From NCBI GenBank assembly GCA_947629735.1, contig CANREX010000099.1, positions 1 through 5,585 on the forward strand: a DNA stretch of 5,585 nt, read 5' to 3'. Below the pieces are notes generated by a model. The model saw only the letters and a program-made list of their open reading frames with translations, did not search any database and was not told where the DNA came from. Within the stretch, counting starts at the first letter, position 1. Each line of letters begins with the position of its first letter. This document shows positions 5,572 through 5,585 of this stretch, piece after piece. A program made the position numbers and the translations under genes. This stretch comes from an uncultured Clostridia bacterium. Lineage in GTDB: Bacteria > Bacillota > Clostridia > Christensenellales > Borkfalkiaceae.

Positions 5572-5585
5572 GCAGGGTAGGGCGT

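Noticed and set aside
3937..5585. CRISPR array or tRNA gene in the intergenic stretches
   Set aside because: No regularly spaced direct repeats and no cloverleaf with a T-loop GTTCRA motif are visible. The branched fold at 5174-5251 lacks tRNA sequence signatures.
1956..5585. A new multi-gene defence or metabolic system
   Set aside because: The recognisable genes are housekeeping, and the only unknown protein-coding gene has no partner gene of unknown function beside it.

Overview
The window carries four recognisable genes, all on the + strand, plus a gene-free, repeat-rich 3' end. In order they are the 3' two thirds of secA (Sec preprotein translocase ATPase), prfB (peptide chain release factor 2), an unnamed 216-residue protein with a probable four-helix N-terminal domain, and tsaD (tRNA t6A modification enzyme). 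The secA-prfB adjacency is a familiar Bacillota arrangement. The moderately GC-rich sequence, frequent ATA, AGA and AGG codons, strong AGGAGG-type ribosome binding sites and TTG/GTG start candidates fit an uncultured member of the Clostridia. That assignment is an inference; no rRNA or species marker is present.

Bases 1-1955 encode SecA from the middle of its nucleotide-binding region to the C-terminus. The Walker A half lies outside the window. The protein ends in an Ala/Gln/Pro-rich tail and lacks the usual cysteine-rich zinc-binding motif. Bases 1956-2168 form an unusual prfB leader with no clear terminator. They contain a perfect anti-Shine-Dalgarno match, a short reading frame ending in UGA (an RF2 stop codon), and a second short frame that overlaps both the first one and the prfB start. 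prfB (2169-3269) is one uninterrupted frame and has no programmed +1 frameshift site. The unnamed gene follows after 16 bases with a good ribosome binding site, so it is probably co-transcribed with prfB.

Bases 3937-4084 hold a GC-rich hairpin and nothing coding. tsaD (4085-5182) has all its family motifs, but it runs about 21 codons past its normal end into an AT-rich inverted repeat. From about 5131 to the window end the DNA is packed with inverted repeats: a possible multi-branched RNA structure around the tsaD stop, a 145-bp palindromic element whose ends read TGTCATTC, a further copy of that end motif, and a perfect 14-bp hairpin. These look like non-coding dispersed repeats.

The genes are housekeeping: protein export, translation termination and tRNA modification. 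I see no defence system, mobile gene cluster or obviously new enzymatic system. The points most worth a second look are the prfB leader, the unnamed gene paired with prfB, and the structured repeats that have altered the tsaD end.
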